64,000 nt of DNA from a virus. The position numbers and the translations under genes are program-made. Under the pieces are notes generated by a model. That model ran no database searches. It worked only from the letters and a program-made list of their open reading frames with translations, and had not been told where the DNA came from. Where the stretch lies: the IMG/VR virus record IMGVR_UViG_3300032897_000001, positions 1-64,000 of that record, one strand, 5' to 3'. Positions 1 through 7,676 of this stretch are shown piece by piece (within the stretch, counting starts at the first letter, position 1; the number at the start of each line of letters is the position of its first letter).

Positions 1-22
1 AGGAAATAATCATTATGCTAAA

Positions 23-721
23 GTGGCTCGGGGTTTCCGAAACCCCGATCCACTTCCTACGCTTGACGACGCAGGCATAGACAAAAATCTAGCCAAACGT
101 GCCCGCAAACTTGAGCGCACTTCAGACGATGAATTCGAGAAAATCGTATCAAAAGGGCGCGAGGAAATTGATCGTGTTGTCGATAAAGCATTGATAAAGG
201 TACGCGGCACCCAAGGCAGCGGCGATAATGAGTGGTACACACCCACTGAATATGTCGAGCGTGCGCGCACCGTGTTGGGTGCTATTGATCTTGATCCTGC
301 CAGCAGTGTACTTGCTCAAGAAATCATAAGAGCACAGGAGTTCTTTTCCATTGACAACGATGGATTGAATCAAGAATGGTGGGGCCGTGTTTGGCTAAAT
401 CCCCCGTATGCCCAGCCCTGGATTGAACGATTCATTGATAAACTTGTCTCGGAATACAATTCCGAGAATATTGACGCTGCAGTATTACTGACACACAATT
501 ACACCGATACGGCATGGTTTCAAACCGTTGCGGCAAATGCAACTGCCTTGTGCTTTACCCGTGGGCGTATTCGCTTTTACAATGGCGATGAACTGGCATC
601 CCCGACACAAGGTCAGGTATTCTCTTACTTTGGCGCTGATATCGAATCCTTTTCACGTGTGTTCTCTGATGTAGGATTCATTGCCATTCCTAGAACAAAG
701 CCACTGGAGATCGGCTTTTAA
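23..721 (+). CDS. Phage DNA N6-adenine methyltransferase (Dam-type)
   Basis: Predicted to transfer a methyl group from S-adenosylmethionine to adenine in DNA. The C-terminal two thirds match the phage N-6-adenine-methyltransferase family: EWYTP near residue 71, IDLDPAS near 88, the catalytic NPPY motif near residue 126, and a late GRIRF segment. The first ~60 residues are charged and probably helical. A GTG at 23 is the first start in the window, but the frame stays open to base 1, so the true start may lie outside. A D12-class methylase at 28583 is a second, unrelated adenine methylase. Confidence 0.85.
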   Translation: MARGFRNPDPLPTLDDAGIDKNLAKRARKLERTSDDEFEKIVSKGREEIDRVVDKALIKVRGTQGSGDNEWYTPTEYVERARTVLGAIDLDPASSVLAQEIIRAQEFFSIDNDGLNQEWWGRVWLNPPYAQPWIERFIDKLVSEYNSENIDAAVLLTHNYTDTAWFQTVAANATALCFTRGRIRFYNGDELASPTQGQVFSYFGADIESFSRVFSDVGFIAIPRTKPLEIGF

Positions 722-741
722 AGCAGAATAGGAGTGTTATT

Positions 742-969
742 ATGGCGGGTGAAAAACAAAGCAGTGGCACGAAGTGTCTTTCATGCAACCGCCAACTGAC
801 GTGGTTGGATCAAAAGCAGCAATTCGGACGTGCTATTAATAAGTACGGACTTTCCGTGGAAGAAGCCAAAAAGATCACGCCGCGTTGCGGCAAATGCCTG
901 ACAGAGCTTTACGGCACATCCCGTGCTGCCGTACATGCACGTAAATTGAAGTCATGGGGAGCGCGATAA
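742..969 (+). CDS. Small zinc-ribbon protein
   Basis: A 75-residue protein with two CxxC pairs (CLSC near residue 14, CGKC near 50), which suggests one bound zinc. The middle carries GLSVEEAKKITPRCGKC. It starts 20 nt after the methyltransferase stop and is preceded by AGGAG, so it is probably co-transcribed with it. Function unknown; such ribbons often bind nucleic acid or a protein partner. Confidence 0.7.
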   Translation: MAGEKQSSGTKCLSCNRQLTWLDQKQQFGRAINKYGLSVEEAKKITPRCGKCLTELYGTSRAAVHARKLKSWGAR

Positions 970-1160
970 GTGACACACAAACCCGCTTGTGTGTCTCTAT
1001 AAGGCGCCCTATGCCACACAAACCCGGCGCCCTACCCGAAGATAGCCCAGCCCGATCAACCGCACTGTAGAGCGTCGGCACAGCCGTTTTGAGGCTGTGC
1101 CAATGCTCGGGCAACCCCGAGCAAGTGCCAATGCTCGGGCAACCCCGAGCAAGTCCCCGC
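970..1160 (+). ncRNA. Hairpin-rich intergenic segment, candidate structured RNA
   Basis: No gene is visible here. Several inverted repeats follow one another: ACACACAA/TTGTGTGT (about 973-993), GGCGCC twice flanking 1004-1031, GGCACAGCC/GGCTGTGCC (1077-1101), then a 28-bp direct repeat present twice (about 1097-1151), each copy holding the hairpin CTCGGG-CAAC-CCCGAG. None is followed by a T-run, so these are not ordinary intrinsic terminators. The segment ends at the promoter before the 1259 gene. It could be a small RNA or a 3' end-protecting structure. Confidence 0.4.
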
Positions 1161-1168
1161 CCCACATC

Positions 1169-1240
1169 TTTTTCCAAATTTTTTCAAAAAATCTGTTGAC
1201 GCTTCCCCGGGAAAATGCGACACATGGCTCAACGAAACGC
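1169..1240 (+). promoter_or_regulatory. Promoter module with palindromic operator (P1)
   Basis: An AT-rich arm ending TTTTTTCAAAAAA lies directly upstream of a -35 TTGACG at 1196-1201. It is followed by TTCCCCGGGAA, a palindrome inside the -35/-10 spacer. The same arrangement recurs seven times between 33.4 and 40.2 kb. The -10 here is weak (around GACACA). It drives the 1259 gene. Confidence 0.6.
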
Positions 1241-1258
1241 CAACACCTGGAGGCTCCC

Positions 1259-1843
1259 ATGTTCCTTTGCACCAATTTCCCCGCCGTCCTTTCGCTCTTC
1301 AATGCCAACGCTCCGCGCGATGTCGTGGAAGTCATGAAGGAGCGCCATCCCAAGGCCACTTTTGATGGCGAGCGCTTCCACGCTCCCTGTGACGGCTATG
1401 TCTGCCCGATCACTGGCAACGTGTTCCGTGCGGGTGAGTTCCTGCCCGAACCCGCTTCGGAAGGCGGACAGAAGACCCACTTCACCGAATTCCTTGTGCA
1501 GGAAACCGGCAAGGTTCAGTCCCTCTCGGGCACACGTGCCCAGATTGAAGCTGTCCGGGAGGAACTTCGTGCACAGACCCGCGCGGTTGAAGCCGCACAG
1601 TCCAAGCATATCGGCACCGTGGGCGCCAAGATGGAGTTGAACCTGAAAATAAATAAAATCCTGGTGTTCGACGGCCGCTATGGTTGCACCTACATGCACT
1701 TGATGTCCCAGGGCACCAATGCCGTGTTCTACAAAGGCGCGAAGTGCCTGGGGAAGGAAGGCGACTCCATCACCATCAAAGCCAAGATCAAGGAGCACAC
1801 CGATTACGAAGGCGTGCCGCAGACGGTGATTGCCTTTCGGTAA
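1259..1843 (+). CDS. Phage protein with C-terminal OB-like domain
   Basis: A 194-residue protein. The ATG at 1259 follows CTGGAGGCTCCC, a good ribosome-binding site. Residues ~90-125 look coiled-coil (Ala, Glu and Gln rich). The C-terminal ~65 residues contain DGRYGCTYMH, an EGDSITIKAKIKEH stretch and GVPQTVIAFR. This pattern resembles a small beta domain found at the end of several phage DNA-metabolism proteins, probably an OB-fold. The function is unknown. It is the first gene after promoter P1. Confidence 0.65.
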   Translation: MFLCTNFPAVLSLFNANAPRDVVEVMKERHPKATFDGERFHAPCDGYVCPITGNVFRAGEFLPEPASEGGQKTHFTEFLVQETGKVQSLSGTRAQIEAVREELRAQTRAVEAAQSKHIGTVGAKMELNLKINKILVFDGRYGCTYMHLMSQGTNAVFYKGAKCLGKEGDSITIKAKIKEHTDYEGVPQTVIAFR

Positions 1844-2069
1844 GGCAAGGCGCCACACAAGATGGCCCGGAACGGCACATAAGGTGCCGTTCCGCAAGGC
1901 TGAAGAAATACCCCGGCCTGCCGGGTTAAAAGCAGGAGGCACTTGTCGGGCCTGCCCGCCCGAATTGGACTGTGTGGGGTAATCAGGCCGCTGCCAGCTA
2001 TCATCCCACTTGGGAAACTTATGCCTACAACTCAACGTGCGGCGCACATATCCTGAAAGGAAAACAACA
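1844..2069 (+). other. Intergenic region with hairpin and solitary repeat
   Basis: This region holds a 10-bp hairpin GGAACGGCAC/GTGCCGTTCC (1868-1892), then AAGGCTGAAGAAATA leading into one copy of the 37-bp repeat (1902-1938). The same AAGGCTGAAGAAATA lead-in precedes the first repeat of the array at 4919, so the two loci appear built alike. About 130 nt of unassigned sequence follow before the 2070 gene. Confidence 0.45.
1902..1938 (+). repeat. Solitary copy of the 37-bp CRISPR-like repeat
   Basis: Full-length match to the array repeat, with core palindrome CCCGGCCTGCCGGG and tail TTAAAAGCAGGAG. No second copy lies within guide distance. The sequence that would act as guide starts GCACTTGTCGGGCCTGCCCG. 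Confidence 0.85.
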
Positions 2070-2369
2070 ATGATCTACTCTGACTGGAAGATCGGGGACA
2101 CAGCGCTTGTGGCTGATTACACCTTGGCAGATGCCACTGTGGCGGTGTCTAGAACACGTCCTGTGAAGGTGGTGGCATGGACAGGCAATGACACAGACGG
2201 GCGCAACCATTGTTGTGTCGTCGAACATACAGACGGGCGCCGCGAAGCTGTGCACTTCGTCCGGCTGTCTCGGATTGAGGAAGGGTTGAGAACGGCTATC
2301 GAAGGCTTGATGTCGCAATATGGCTGGTCGGCAGTTGCGGCGGAAGTCGGCAGATATGCACCAAAGTAA
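2070..2369 (+). CDS. Conserved small phage protein, tandem copy 1
   Basis: A 99-residue protein, ATG at 2070 after GAAAGGAAAACAACA. It begins MIYSDWKIGDTALVADY and ends near SQYGWSAVAAEVGRYAPK. It is closely similar along its length to the next gene (2429), so the pair is a tandem duplication. The WKIGDTAL start and beta-rich first half suggest a small barrel domain. No known function recognised. Confidence 0.7.
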   Translation: MIYSDWKIGDTALVADYTLADATVAVSRTRPVKVVAWTGNDTDGRNHCCVVEHTDGRREAVHFVRLSRIEEGLRTAIEGLMSQYGWSAVAAEVGRYAPK

Positions 2370-2428
2370 TCTGGAAGGCGCACATTTCGAGGCGCCGCGA
2401 CACTTGGTATCCGAATAGGAGACGAATA

Positions 2429-2770
2429 ATGATTCGCCATGAATGGAAGATCGGGGACACAGCACTTGTGGTCGATTACGTGAGCACAAACGAGCCTTTC
2501 ACCGCGGTTAGAACGCACCCTGTGAAGATAGTGGGGTGGCGGCCAGAAGACGCCACAGACGGGCGTAATCAAGTCTGTGCCGTCGAATTCCCGAACGGTG
2601 TCCGGGGATATGTGCACGTTGCCCGGTTGTCCCGTGTCGAGGAAGAACTGAAAACGACTATCAACGACTTGGTGTCACAATACGGTTGGTCGGCGGTTGC
2701 TTCGGAAGTCAGCAGGCATGCGCCATATGGGGAGGTTGCCTGGGCGCTGGATGCGCGGCGCAAAACGTAG
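2429..2770 (+). CDS. Conserved small phage protein, tandem copy 2
   Basis: A 113-residue paralogue of the preceding gene. It shares WKIGDTALVVDY, DGRNQVCAVE, ARLSRVEEEL and SQYGWSAVASEVSRHAP, and adds a short C-terminal extension. An AGGAG lies upstream of the ATG at 2429. Divergence from its twin is clear at the protein level, so the duplication is not recent. Function unknown. Confidence 0.7.
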   Translation: MIRHEWKIGDTALVVDYVSTNEPFTAVRTHPVKIVGWRPEDATDGRNQVCAVEFPNGVRGYVHVARLSRVEEELKTTINDLVSQYGWSAVASEVSRHAPYGEVAWALDARRKT

Positions 2771-2875
2771 GTTTGGTGGTGCGGGGAGCGGGAGGGCTTG
2801 ACAGGGCACATTTACCCATGCTTTAAGCCACACACTCTGCAAAAAGAACTTGCTAGTGGTATATAGTTCTGTGGA

Positions 2876-3060
2876 GAGTAGATATCCCGGCCTGCCGGGT
2901 CAAAAGCAGGAGGATACAGAGGGATATGTATATTTTCCGACGTATCCCGAAGGAATATCCCGGCCTGCCGGGTTAAAAGCAGGAGTTGGACAGAGTCGAT
3001 TTCCCTACTGCGGTAATGCGGTTGAAGAAATACCCCGGCCTGCCGGGTTAAAAGCGGGAG
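2876..3060 (+). CRISPR. CRISPR-like array A (three repeats, two spacers)
   Basis: Three copies of the 37-bp repeat at 2876-2912, 2949-2985 and 3024-3060, separated by unrelated spacers of 36 and 38 nt. The first two copies carry a few changes (ATATCCC for ATACCCC; GTCAAAAG in the first). The third ends AGCGGGAG. All keep the CCCGGCCTGCCGGG hairpin. The last repeat ends 3 nt before the GTG start of the TnpB/Cas12-like gene, and its GCGGGAG probably doubles as that gene's ribosome-binding site. Confidence 0.65.
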
Positions 3061-3063
3061 CTA

Positions 3064-4521
3064 GTGGTGTACACAGAATCAGAAGATTCTAACATAGATA
3101 GTGTGCTCAATTCGAGGGAAGCTAACACAGATCAGCCGCGCATTGATCGCCGTTATTCGTGGAAGTTGCACCCCACAGCACAGCAAGATGCGCGCTTACA
3201 CGAACAGGCCCGCATGTGCACCGAATTGTGGAACGCACTACTCGAAATTGATTTTATATTACAGAATGTCCGGGCATGGGTTTTTGATAAGGACGCCTTG
3301 GGGCCATTGGTATTCGATTTAGCGGGGAACCTGCGGGTTGTGTCCTTGGCAGATATTTTGCTGCGCAGGCAATACGGCTTGCGCACACGTGCAGAGCATC
3401 TGGTTACTGCGATCGGTGCCGCTGGTGCAATTCAGTATCAGCCGGGACAAGATATCCGCACACGGTTGCCTAGCGCGTATGATCGCGGGTACTGGATCAC
3501 GCAGTTACGCGACTTGCAGCCCGAATGGCTGGCATTGTCAACATGGACACCTAGACAGGTTAGCGAAAATCTCGCCAAGGCATGGAAACACTGTTTTACG
3601 CCCCGCGCTAAGCGCATTCCCGGAAGAAAGTACGGCGCACCGCGGTTCAAATCGCTGGCGAATGCCTTTGCCATACCCCATCGGTTTGCCAGTGGCTGCC
3701 GGTTGGAACATGCCGGTATGCACGAACGCAGTTGGTGGCTTTATCTAGACGGTGTTTCCGATCAGAAGCTGTGGCGCCGTGGGCGCGGACGCGGCGACGT
3801 GTGGGCACGCGGAAAGCTGCCATCACCAGCGCTTAAGTGGACGGACGCGGATGTGCGTCATGTTGATGGACACTGGGAAATATCCGCTGCTGTTGTCATG
3901 GAACAGCGCCGCACTTTGATCGGGCGCGGTATTCCGATCACGGTTGAGTTCTGTGTCATTGGTGGTCTTGCACTGGTCAATAACGAGCAAGTGGAACTTG
4001 TCGAATTGATAAAGGCACAGGAACTGGACGTTAAACATGCAAATATGCAGCGTGAATTTGATCGGAATTGGCCACGCAACAAGCGCTGGACCGATGATGA
4101 ATGGAATAACCGTTGTGAGGATAAGGCCGAAATCGGCAGGCTTGCGTCACACATCGCCCGAGTGCGCCGCAACGCACTCCATGTGTGGACTAAGCAACTG
4201 GTAGAACGCGCAAGTGTGTTGACTATTATTAAACCGGCTTCTATCAAGGATTTTACACAGACGGCCCGCGGAAATGTGAAAAACTGGGGTGCGGCCGTTG
4301 AGATAGTGTCGGAAATTAACCGCGACACGCTATCACATGCGCCGGCTATGGCTGTGCAGATGCTGGAATACAAGGCGGAAGAACTTGGCATTCCGTGTCA
4401 AGTCATTGAAGATGATACACCAGAAATTTCCATTAGTAAGGCATTTGTTGCCAGTCGTAAGGTATCCCGACGCAGCGCGCGCGAGACAAAGAAAGGCGTG
4501 AGTGAAAATGAGAAAGATTAA
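3064..4521 (+). CDS. Nuclease-dead TnpB/Cas12-like RNA-guided protein
   Basis: A 485-residue protein with TnpB/Cas12 (type V) layout: N-terminal RYSWKLHPTAQQ (res 30-41), PRFKSLAN (193-200), a beta segment WEISAAVVME (271-280), then a RuvC-like half with an arginine-rich bridge helix (res 355-381) and the LEYKAEELG motif (434-442). The catalytic residues appear lost: the RuvC-I aspartate position holds Phe296 (VEFCVIGG), the RuvC-II glutamate position holds Lys390 (TIIKPAS), and the zinc finger with the third acidic residue is missing after residue 455. It should bind guide RNA and DNA without cutting. GTG at 3064 or 3067. Arrays A and B flank it. The family assignment is from motifs only. 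Confidence 0.72.
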   Translation: MVYTESEDSNIDSVLNSREANTDQPRIDRRYSWKLHPTAQQDARLHEQARMCTELWNALLEIDFILQNVRAWVFDKDALGPLVFDLAGNLRVVSLADILLRRQYGLRTRAEHLVTAIGAAGAIQYQPGQDIRTRLPSAYDRGYWITQLRDLQPEWLALSTWTPRQVSENLAKAWKHCFTPRAKRIPGRKYGAPRFKSLANAFAIPHRFASGCRLEHAGMHERSWWLYLDGVSDQKLWRRGRGRGDVWARGKLPSPALKWTDADVRHVDGHWEISAAVVMEQRRTLIGRGIPITVEFCVIGGLALVNNEQVELVELIKAQELDVKHANMQREFDRNWPRNKRWTDDEWNNRCEDKAEIGRLASHIARVRRNALHVWTKQLVERASVLTIIKPASIKDFTQTARGNVKNWGAAVEIVSEINRDTLSHAPAMAVQMLEYKAEELGIPCQVIEDDTPEISISKAFVASRKVSRRSARETKKGVSENEKD

Positions 4522-4744
4522 TCCCGCGATCAAGACTGAAATCGACATTCTTGCTGAATCCGTGGACATGGCCAGAACAGCCTCTAAGAGAGTTCTTGAT
4601 GGCTGTGCGCCGAATGCCTGCAATGTGGCTGTGCGTGCATCACGCTCACTTCAAGGTGCTGCAATGGGGATGATCCGTGCACGGCTTGTAGGTAACAAGA
4701 TTGCCTATCTGGAGTCGAATCTGGACGACACCGGAGAAAAATGA
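4508..4744 (+). CDS. Small helical protein coupled to the TnpB/Cas12-like gene
   Basis: A 78-residue protein whose start (ATG 4508, or GTG 4502) lies inside the end of the TnpB/Cas12-like gene, which points to translational coupling. The sequence is mostly helical (ETEID-like start, ASKRVLDGC, two cysteines in CAPNAC, RASRSLQGAAMGMIRARL). No family recognised. Its position between the effector and array B makes it a candidate partner of the RNA-guided complex. Confidence 0.6.
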   Translation: MRKINPAIKTEIDILAESVDMARTASKRVLDGCAPNACNVAVRASRSLQGAAMGMIRARLVGNKIAYLESNLDDTGEK

Positions 4745-4918
4745 TTGACGCTGCGAGCGCTGTAATGCTAACAAAAAGCCGGCCAGCGCTAGCATGTTGA
4801 AATAACAGCGGATTTCGGCGAAATCCGCTGGCGCTGCCTAGCAAGGCGAGTGCCATGACATGGAGCACTCGCAAACGGGCGAAATAGCGCAATAAATTGC
4901 GGGTGTTGGCATAAGGCT
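4745..4918 (+). ncRNA. Structured leader of array B, candidate guide-RNA scaffold
   Basis: No gene here. It contains AGCGGATTTC-GGC-GAAATCCGCT (4807-4829, 10 bp), GCGAGTGC/GCACTCGC (4846-4872, 8 bp) and an imperfect pairing of two AGCGCT/ATGCT segments between 4755 and 4795. It ends with AAGGCTGAAGAAATA, the lead-in also found at 1897. It may be the 5' part of the array transcript, a scaffold or tracr-like RNA. I see no clear anti-repeat. Confidence 0.4.
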
Positions 4919-5252
4919 GAAGAAATACCCCGGCCTGCCGGGTTAAAAGCAGGAGGGCAAGTGATGCGCCCACGTCTAGCCATGGATCGCGCCGAAGAAA
5001 TACCCCGGCCTGCCGGGTTAAAAGCAGGAGGCCCGACGCGAGGCAAAGCAACGCCGGCAATTGGAGAAGAAATACCCCGGCCTGCCGGGTTAAAAGCAGG
5101 AGTAGGGCGGGCGAACGACATCATAGGCAGTGTAGGACAGCTTGAAGAAATACCCCGGCCTGCCGGGTTAAAAGCAGGAGATCGCGGGCGGACAACTCGT
5201 CATCCGGCTGGTTGTGAAGAAATACCCCGGCCTGCCGGGTTAAAAGCAGGAG
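4919..5252 (+). CRISPR. CRISPR-like array B (five repeats, four spacers)
   Basis: Five essentially identical 37-bp repeats start at 4919, 4994, 5066, 5144 and 5216. Each has the hairpin core CCCGGCCTGCCGGG and tail TTAAAAGCAGGAG. The spacers are unrelated: 38, 35, 41 and 35 nt. A repeat of 37 nt with spacers of 35-41 nt is normal CRISPR geometry for type V. Oddly, every period (75, 72, 78, 72) is a multiple of 3, so one frame runs through the array encoding EEIPRPAGLKAG at each repeat. This leaves a small chance that it is a coding repeat. No cas1, cas2 or other adaptation gene is nearby. Confidence 0.7.
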
Positions 5253-5281
5253 CAACAACGAAGAACTAACGGAGAAATACT

Positions 5282-5539
5282 ATGGACGCACTAGACTTAG
5301 CCGGGTTGTTGATGCTGATTGGCGCCCTGTTTATCGGGTTTTGCTGGGGAAAGACGGGGAACAGCGGCGGTTTTGTCGCCGGCTGCCTGATCTTTTTCGG
5401 CGGTTGGGTTATATTTTGCCTAGGATGGCTGGCAACATATGTGGGCGGGACGGCGCTGATTATTGCGCCCGCACCCGTGTTTGTCATTGCGTTTTTCGCC
5501 ACGCTGAACAAGAAACACAACCCATATCGTGAGGACTAA
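5282..5539 (+). CDS. Small membrane protein
   Basis: An 85-residue protein with three hydrophobic segments (about residues 6-22, 30-50 and 54-74) and a charged C-terminus NKKHNPYRED. ATG 5282 follows AACGGAGAAATACT. It is the first gene after array B. Likely an inner-membrane protein of unknown function; it starts a run of short co-directional genes. Confidence 0.7.
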   Translation: MDALDLAGLLMLIGALFIGFCWGKTGNSGGFVAGCLIFFGGWVIFCLGWLATYVGGTALIIAPAPVFVIAFFATLNKKHNPYRED

Positions 5540-5549
5540 GGAGGTTGAC

Positions 5550-5738
5550 ATGTGTGGGGTACGGGTAAGTGATGTTCGCCCGGGAACGAAGCTGATTGGC
5601 GATGGCTTGTGCTGCACAACTGCGAACGTTCCCATGGAAGTGCGCAAAGAAGGCGGGCGCCTTTATGTGCTTTGTGAAGACGGACGGCATTGGCTGGTGC
5701 CACAGGATGGCCGTTACGTCGGGTTTCGGTTGGCTTGA
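5550..5738 (+). CDS. Small hypothetical protein
   Basis: A 62-residue protein starting MCGVRVSDVRPGTKLIGDG. ATG 5550 has a strong site, TAAGGAGGTTGAC, just upstream. Predicted beta-rich (YVLCEDGRHWLVPQDGRYVGF). No family recognised. Confidence 0.65.
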   Translation: MCGVRVSDVRPGTKLIGDGLCCTTANVPMEVRKEGGRLYVLCEDGRHWLVPQDGRYVGFRLA

Positions 5739-5763
5739 TAACTTGATAAGGAGTGGCCACAAC

Positions 5764-5967
5764 ATGAGTTGGAAACTGATCGGACGCTTTACCCACATCA
5801 AGCATGATGGTGATTACTTGATGTCCGTCGTACCAGACGACGATAAATGGGAGTGGCGCTTGCTTCACAGCAAGAATGTCCTTGCAAGCGAGAGCGGATA
5901 CGACACCAAGGAAGACGCACAGGATGCTGTGATGAAACAGCTTACCAAATACAGGGAACTCGAATGA
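5764..5967 (+). CDS. Small hypothetical protein
   Basis: A 67-residue protein, ATG 5764 after AAGGAGTGGCCACAAC. It reads as a short beta sheet with a helical end (TKEDAQDAVMKQLTKYRELE). The stop overlaps the next start. Function unknown. Confidence 0.65.
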   Translation: MSWKLIGRFTHIKHDGDYLMSVVPDDDKWEWRLLHSKNVLASESGYDTKEDAQDAVMKQLTKYRELE

Positions 5968-6365
5968 TGTCCTTTCGTATGATAGCACTTGTGGCCATTC
6001 TGGCCCTTCCTACCTGCAGCGCACGCGCTGCAGACTGCCAGAATAAGGACTACTCCCCTTATTCCGAAGATCACGCCTGTGTTAATAAGTATTACGAGGT
6101 TATGGAGATTGCCCATAACCTTGGCCGTGTCCTCTATTATGAGGAAAAGTGCGGTCTGCAATATGAACCAACGGCTGTTGCCCGTTACATCCGGGAACAC
6201 ACACCGAATGATCGCTTTGATTTTTCCGGGTGGGTGAACACCGCAGCCAGTTATGAAAGGACCATGGAGAAGACTTTTGATAAAGGTTCTGTGAGTCCGA
6301 ATACTCTGCTTGCTGTATGCACAAGCATACAGATGGCTGCAAAGCATTATGGGTTTGTGAAATGA
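5964..6365 (+). CDS. Secreted hypothetical protein
   Basis: 133 residues with a Sec signal peptide (MMSFRMIALVAILALPTCS, cleavage likely after ARA near residue 22) and four cysteines in the mature part, consistent with a periplasmic or secreted protein. It overlaps the previous stop by ATGATG. Function not recognised. Confidence 0.65.
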   Translation: MMSFRMIALVAILALPTCSARAADCQNKDYSPYSEDHACVNKYYEVMEIAHNLGRVLYYEEKCGLQYEPTAVARYIREHTPNDRFDFSGWVNTAASYERTMEKTFDKGSVSPNTLLAVCTSIQMAAKHYGFVK

Positions 6366-6559
6366 ACAAAGAAGGCGCCACACGTCGTGTGAAAACAACT
6401 TGGGAATTGATGTTCGAAGGCTTGGCGTGCCCGCATTGTGGGCTTATCAGGATGCACAAGCACTATTACCCTGGTCCGATTGACACCGCCCTGCAGCACG
6501 ATGAAAACGGCAACTATTGGACATGGAGTCCCCGGGACAATGAACAAGAACCCATCTGA
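6362..6559 (+). CDS. Small protein with CPHC motif
   Basis: 65 residues, ATG 6362 overlapping the previous stop. It carries one CPHC pair (near residue 23) followed by HKH, possibly a metal site. Function unknown. Confidence 0.6.
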   Translation: MNKEGATRRVKTTWELMFEGLACPHCGLIRMHKHYYPGPIDTALQHDENGNYWTWSPRDNEQEPI

Positions 6560-6995
6560 GCAAGCCGTGTTATCCGTTGCCGAAGGAATACACGGCACGT
6601 GGTACTATCATCTATGGGTTCAGCCAAAGAATTCTTCCGGTGGAAAAGCGTTGTGTGGTGCCCAGGTGATGGTCACAAGCATTCCCATGTCGGCATGGGG
6701 AACACGGACGCATCTCAATGAGCGTTGGTGCAGTCTGTGTAAGAAGCTGACAGAGCCGCGGGTTGATCCGCAGGCTGTGGCAGCATTTGCAAATACTGAT
6801 GTGCCACTACCCACCAATCTGCCTGAACGCCTGGAAGAAGCCGCAACACGTCTAGACACAGACGATGACTTGCCTTTCGGATTCGTGCAGGTTTTTCGAG
6901 AGGCAGCGGCACGTATCAGAGAACTTGAGAAGCAGTGCAACCGGCTGGAATTACTTGTGCCCAGCCCGCAGGGGGAGGATACGGGTTTTGTGTGA
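6540..6995 (+). CDS. Hypothetical protein with cysteine pairs
   Basis: 151 residues, ATG 6540 overlapping the previous gene's end. The N-terminal half has CSLCKKL and a separate Cys (CGAQ). The C-terminal half (FREAAARIRELEKQCNRLELL) is a predicted coiled coil. No family recognised. Confidence 0.6.
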   Translation: MNKNPSEQAVLSVAEGIHGTWYYHLWVQPKNSSGGKALCGAQVMVTSIPMSAWGTRTHLNERWCSLCKKLTEPRVDPQAVAAFANTDVPLPTNLPERLEEAATRLDTDDDLPFGFVQVFREAAARIRELEKQCNRLELLVPSPQGEDTGFV

Positions 6996-7317
6996 GAAAA
7001 CGAGCCGTGCTCTTGAGCAGGCGATTCGTAAATGGGAAGCAATTGTTGCGGGTTCAGGCCGCGATCTAGGACCTGAAAATTGTGCTCTATGCCAGTTATT
7101 CTATTATAAAAACTGTGTTGGCTGTCCTGTTTATCAAAGCACGGGTCTGCGTTATTGTGCAGGTTCGCCATATGAAGAGTGGTCCTATTATGGGTATAGG
7201 TCCGCCACAGATGGCGGCGATATTGTCCCCTATGAACTTGCCAAGAAAGAGTTGGAGTTTTTGAAATCTCTTAGAAATCCTGTAACTGACTTTAGTAAGG
7301 GAGTCCCCCATACATAG
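6988..7317 (+). CDS. Cysteine-rich small protein, tandem copy 1 (TTG start)
   Basis: 109 residues. The start is chosen as TTG 6988: GGGGGAGG lies 8-10 nt upstream, and the product MCEKTSRALEQAIRKWEAIV then lines up with its paralogue at 7350. Cysteines in CALCQLFYYKNCVGCPV could bind zinc or an Fe-S cluster. The C-terminal KELEFLKSLR is shared with the paralogue. Function unknown. Confidence 0.65.
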   Translation: MCEKTSRALEQAIRKWEAIVAGSGRDLGPENCALCQLFYYKNCVGCPVYQSTGLRYCAGSPYEEWSYYGYRSATDGGDIVPYELAKKELEFLKSLRNPVTDFSKGVPHT

Positions 7318-7349
7318 GGTAATAAACCATCGGAAGGGATAAGAACGTC

Positions 7350-7667
7350 ATGGATGAGCAAACGAAACAGGCTCTTGAAGGATCAATCGACAAGTGGGAA
7401 GCCATCGTTGCTGGCACCGGTGTTGACCGGGGTCGTCATAACTGTCCGTTGTGTAGGCTATTTTACATCCTTGGATGTAAAGGCTGCCCGGTTTACCTGA
7501 AAACCGGCGCACAGAATTGCAGGAAAACGCCTTACGAAAGATGGAAAATTCACGGTTACCGGCTTTATGGCTGTAGCACGATTGAAGGGACAAAAATTAT
7601 GGAGATGGCGCGGGATGAACTGGAGTTTTTGAAATCGCTGCGGGAACCGTCTGCCAACGTTTCGTAG
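7350..7667 (+). CDS. Cysteine-rich small protein, tandem copy 2
   Basis: 105-residue paralogue of the preceding gene. Shared blocks are KWEAIVAG, CPLCRLFYILGCKGCPVY and ARDELEFLKSLR. Four conserved cysteines suggest a metal-binding knuckle. ATG 7350, preceded by GGAAGGGATAAGAACGTC. Function unknown. Confidence 0.65.
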   Translation: MDEQTKQALEGSIDKWEAIVAGTGVDRGRHNCPLCRLFYILGCKGCPVYLKTGAQNCRKTPYERWKIHGYRLYGCSTIEGTKIMEMARDELEFLKSLREPSANVS

Positions 7668-7676
7668 GAGGTTCTC

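Noticed and set aside
2850-3092. 80-aa open frame through array A
   Set aside because: Product is repeat translation in two different frames; repeat geometry explains it better.
4961-5269. 102-aa open frame through array B
   Set aside because: It simply reads the repeat and spacers in one frame; no clear ribosome site outside the repeat itself. Kept as an alternative in the findings.
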